Below the pieces are notes generated by a model. That model was not told the DNA's origin. It saw nothing but the letters and a program-made list of their open reading frames with translations, and searched no databases. A stretch of DNA of 64,000 nucleotides from Arenimonas caeni (GTDB lineage Bacteria > Pseudomonadota > Gammaproteobacteria > Xanthomonadales > Xanthomonadaceae): contig NZ_KZ679090.1 of assembly GCF_003024235.1 (NCBI RefSeq), forward strand, positions 62,001 to 126,000, written 5' to 3'. Below, piece by piece: positions 62,247 through 64,000 of this stretch. Each line of letters starts with the position of its first letter. Within the stretch, counting starts at the first letter, position 1. Position numbers and translations under genes: made by a program.

Positions 62247-63383
62247 ATGGAGATCGCAAGGGCCTACCAGGCCTTGGTGGCTTCGACGGACGGTGCGCAG
62301 GACTGCCTGTCCGCGCCCGACATGGCCACCTTCCTGCAGTGCCTGCGCCGCCTGCCCGGATGGGCCGCGGCCGGCGACGCGGATTTGTTCGCCGCGCTGG
62401 AGAACGGCAACCGGCAGATGTCGGGCCTGCCGGCTTCGGCGCTGGCGGGCCGCTGGTTCCCTGCGTCCTACCGGCACGCCGACCGCAGCCTGGCCTGGTG
62501 CCTGCCCGACGGCCCGCCCACCGAGCCCTTCCTCGACGAATACCTGCAGCGCTGCCGTGCCGGCGCGCCGGCACGCAGCCTCGTGCGCCCGCGCACGCCG
62601 CTGCCGGCCCCGGGCGGGCTGGCGGTCGAGCCGGCCGGCTTCATCTTCCATCTCTCGCGCTGCGGCTCGACCCTGGTTTCCGGCGCACTGTCGGAGCTCG
62701 ATGACACCGTGGTGGTGTCGGAGTCGCCCGTGCTCGGCGAGTGGGTGCTCGCCGCCGGCGACGACGAGGCGCTTCATCGCGCGCACCTGCCGGGCCTGCT
62801 GGCGCTGCATGCCGCCTGCTTCGGCCCACGCCGCCTGGTGGTGAAGTGGAACGCCTGGGACCTGTTCGCCTGGCCGGCGATCCGGCGGGTGTTTCCCGAC
62901 GTGCCCTGCCTGTTGCTCCATCGCGACCCGGTCGAGATCCTGGCGTCGCATGCCCGGAGCGCGGGCCGGCACATGGCCCTTGATCCCTCGCTGGCCGCGC
63001 TGGATCCGGTGTTCGCCCCGCCGTCGGCGGGGGGCGACCTGACCGCTGCCCGCATCGCGGTGCTCGGCCGGCTGATGGAGGCGATGCTTGCCGCTGCCGC
63101 CTCGCCGGGCACGCTGGCAATCGATTACGCCCGGCTCGACGACGAGGGCCTGCGCACGGTCTGCCGCCATTTCGGGCTCGAGGCCGGTCCGGCGGCACAG
63201 GGCCGGATCGCCGCGCGTCGCGCGCGCCACTCGAAGGACCCGGCCACCCCCTACATCCCCGACGCCACGCGCAAACAGGCCTGGTTCGATCCCGCCACGC
63301 GCGACCGCATCACCCGGGCCCTCGGCCCCCTCCACGAGGAACTGGGGCTTGGCTCGGTCCTGCACCGCGATGCCGGCGAATGA
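62247..63383 (+). CDS. Sulfotransferase-like protein
   Basis: A 378-residue protein. The first ~110 residues resemble no clear domain. A sulfotransferase domain then starts with FIFHLSRCGSTLVSGAL (5'-phosphosulfate loop) and contains the 3'-phosphate site LLLHRDPVEILASHARS. It would transfer sulfate from PAPS. It is 2 nt downstream of the hydroxylase gene, so the pair may hydroxylate and sulfate one substrate. Ends in an intrinsic terminator. Confidence 0.85.
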   Translation: MEIARAYQALVASTDGAQDCLSAPDMATFLQCLRRLPGWAAAGDADLFAALENGNRQMSGLPASALAGRWFPASYRHADRSLAWCLPDGPPTEPFLDEYLQRCRAGAPARSLVRPRTPLPAPGGLAVEPAGFIFHLSRCGSTLVSGALSELDDTVVVSESPVLGEWVLAAGDDEALHRAHLPGLLALHAACFGPRRLVVKWNAWDLFAWPAIRRVFPDVPCLLLHRDPVEILASHARSAGRHMALDPSLAALDPVFAPPSAGGDLTAARIAVLGRLMEAMLAAAASPGTLAIDYARLDDEGLRTVCRHFGLEAGPAAQGRIAARRARHSKDPATPYIPDATRKQAWFDPATRDRITRALGPLHEELGLGSVLHRDAGE

Positions 63384-63411
63384 AAAAGGCCGCCCGGGGG
63401 CGGCCTTTTTC
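63383..63411. terminator. Intrinsic terminator after the sulfotransferase gene
   Basis: AAAAAGGCCGCC and GGCGGCCTTTTT pair around CGGG, followed by TTTTT. It serves both the sulfotransferase gene and the convergent peptidase gene (stop 63429). Confidence 0.87.
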
Positions 63412-63428
63412 CTTGCCGTGCGGCGAAG

Positions 63429-64000
63429 TCACTCGCCGGCGCGGGCCGCGTCGCGGGCTGCCTTGAAGGCGTTGCCCTCGACGTAGTTCGGCCAGGCTTC
63501 GCTGCCGGCCAGCTCGCGGCCGACGCCGTAGAGCGCCTGCAGGTCCTGCACGACGCCGCGCAGGTCCCACTCGGGATCGAACTCGTCGGCGGGCTTGTGG
63601 TAGGCGATGCTGCCATAGCGTGCCTGCACGTCGCGGCCGTAGTCCTTGCCCAGCTCGACGTGGTCGATGCCGCCCTTGGCATAAAGCGCCGGCACGCCGT
63701 ACTTGGCGAAGCTGAAGTGGTCGGAGCGGAAGAAGAAGCCCTTCTCCACGCCGTCCTCTTCCACCAGCTCGCGGCCCTGGGCCTCGGCGATCGGACGCAG
63801 CACGTCGTCGAGCTCGCTGTTGCCCAGGCCGATCACCACGAAGTCCTTCGTCGGGCCGACCACGCTCATCGCGTCGAGGTTGACCACGGCCACGGTGTCC
63901 TTGAGCGGGATGGACGGGTTGGCGGCGTAGTACTTCGAGCCCAGCAGGCCCGACTCCTCGAGCGTGACCAGCAGGAACACGACGCTGCGCTCCGGCGCCG
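63429..64000 (-). CDS. M28-family zinc peptidase, C-terminal part (runs off the window)
   Basis: About 190 residues of a peptidase whose start is beyond base 64000. The metal-binding region LLVTLEESGLLGSKYY, the VAVVNLDAMSVV strand and RSDHFSFAKYGVPALY with the catalytic His fit M28/M20-type aminopeptidases. The C-terminal end is complete. Likely an exported peptidase as is typical of the family, but the signal is not visible. Confidence 0.88.
   Translation of the reverse strand, partial: APERSVVFLLVTLEESGLLGSKYYAANPSIPLKDTVAVVNLDAMSVVGPTKDFVVIGLGNSELDDVLRPIAEAQGRELVEEDGVEKGFFFRSDHFSFAKYGVPALYAKGGIDHVELGKDYGRDVQARYGSIAYHKPADEFDPEWDLRGVVQDLQALYGVGRELAGSEAWPNYVEGNAFKAARDAARAGE

Noticed and set aside
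1-64000. CRISPR arrays and rRNA genes
   Set aside because: No regularly spaced direct repeats with unique spacers and no rRNA-like sequence were seen. The only tandem repeats are the three 10-bp units at 13111-13140, which have no spacers.

Overview
The window looks like a chromosomal stretch of a high-GC gammaproteobacterium of the Xanthomonadales (Lysobacteraceae-like). The evidence is the lptM-dapF-DUF484-xerC-hslV-hslU-DUF971-ubiE block, a cyanide-insensitive-type bd oxidase operon, TAGGAGCGCC-type REP repeats and a long GGGTCAGGTTCAC palindrome. All identifications were made by reading motifs; no database search was run.

Bases 1 to about 13,200 form an accessory region that is visibly AT-richer than the rest. 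Its left part carries mobilisation and element functions: the tail of an unknown gene, a small membrane protein, a RadC/JAB protein, a complete ISL3-family insertion sequence with a perfect 8-bp target duplication, a short MobA/MobL-type relaxase with a candidate oriT hairpin, and a leftward set (DUF3987-like ATPase, unknown protein, AlpA-type regulator, unknown protein). Its right part (7850-12955) holds a four-gene candidate restriction or anti-phage cassette: a C5-cytosine methyltransferase, a GHKL/MORC-like ATPase, an unknown protein with Rossmann-methyltransferase-like motifs, and an HNH-type zinc nuclease. Three tandem decamers at 13111-13140 may mark the right end of the island. No integrase is in the window, so the left end probably lies outside it.

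From 13.4 kb onward the sequence looks like core chromosome. cydA-cydB-cydD-cydC encodes a bd oxidase of the short Q-loop type and its assembly exporter. It is divergent from an internally deleted rhodanese remnant and a di-haem DUF3365 protein. Then come a glutaredoxin/CcdA-like membrane protein, Dps, a ZIP transporter, a peroxiredoxin, a persulfide-dioxygenase-like hydrolase, an OxyR homologue lacking the resolving cysteine, a TauE/SafE exporter behind a 16-bp perfect palindrome, and two methyltransferases. A Fur-box promoter precedes hemP and a small ABC-2 exporter operon. A LytTR response regulator and hemC follow. A leftward molybdoenzyme operon (catalytic subunit, SLC13 permease, Fe-S subunit, DmsC-type anchor) resembles a sulfite dehydrogenase.

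The last third (40.8-64 kb) contains a WYL regulator, a patatin-like protein, a lipocalin, a RimK-like ATP-grasp protein divergent from an acetyltransferase, two tandem prolyl-oligopeptidase-family exported peptidases, the lptM-dapF-xerC-hslVU-ubiE block (hslVU behind a good sigma-32 promoter match), an orphan PilB/GspE ATPase, an M1 aminopeptidase, an alpha/beta hydrolase, a hydroxylase/sulfotransferase pair, and a truncated M28 peptidase at the right edge. Recurrent themes are sulfur and peroxide stress handling (bd oxidase, rhodanese remnant, persulfide dioxygenase-like enzyme, TauE, sulfite-dehydrogenase-like complex) and a set of four apparently leaderless genes whose -10 box ends exactly 6 nt before the ATG.
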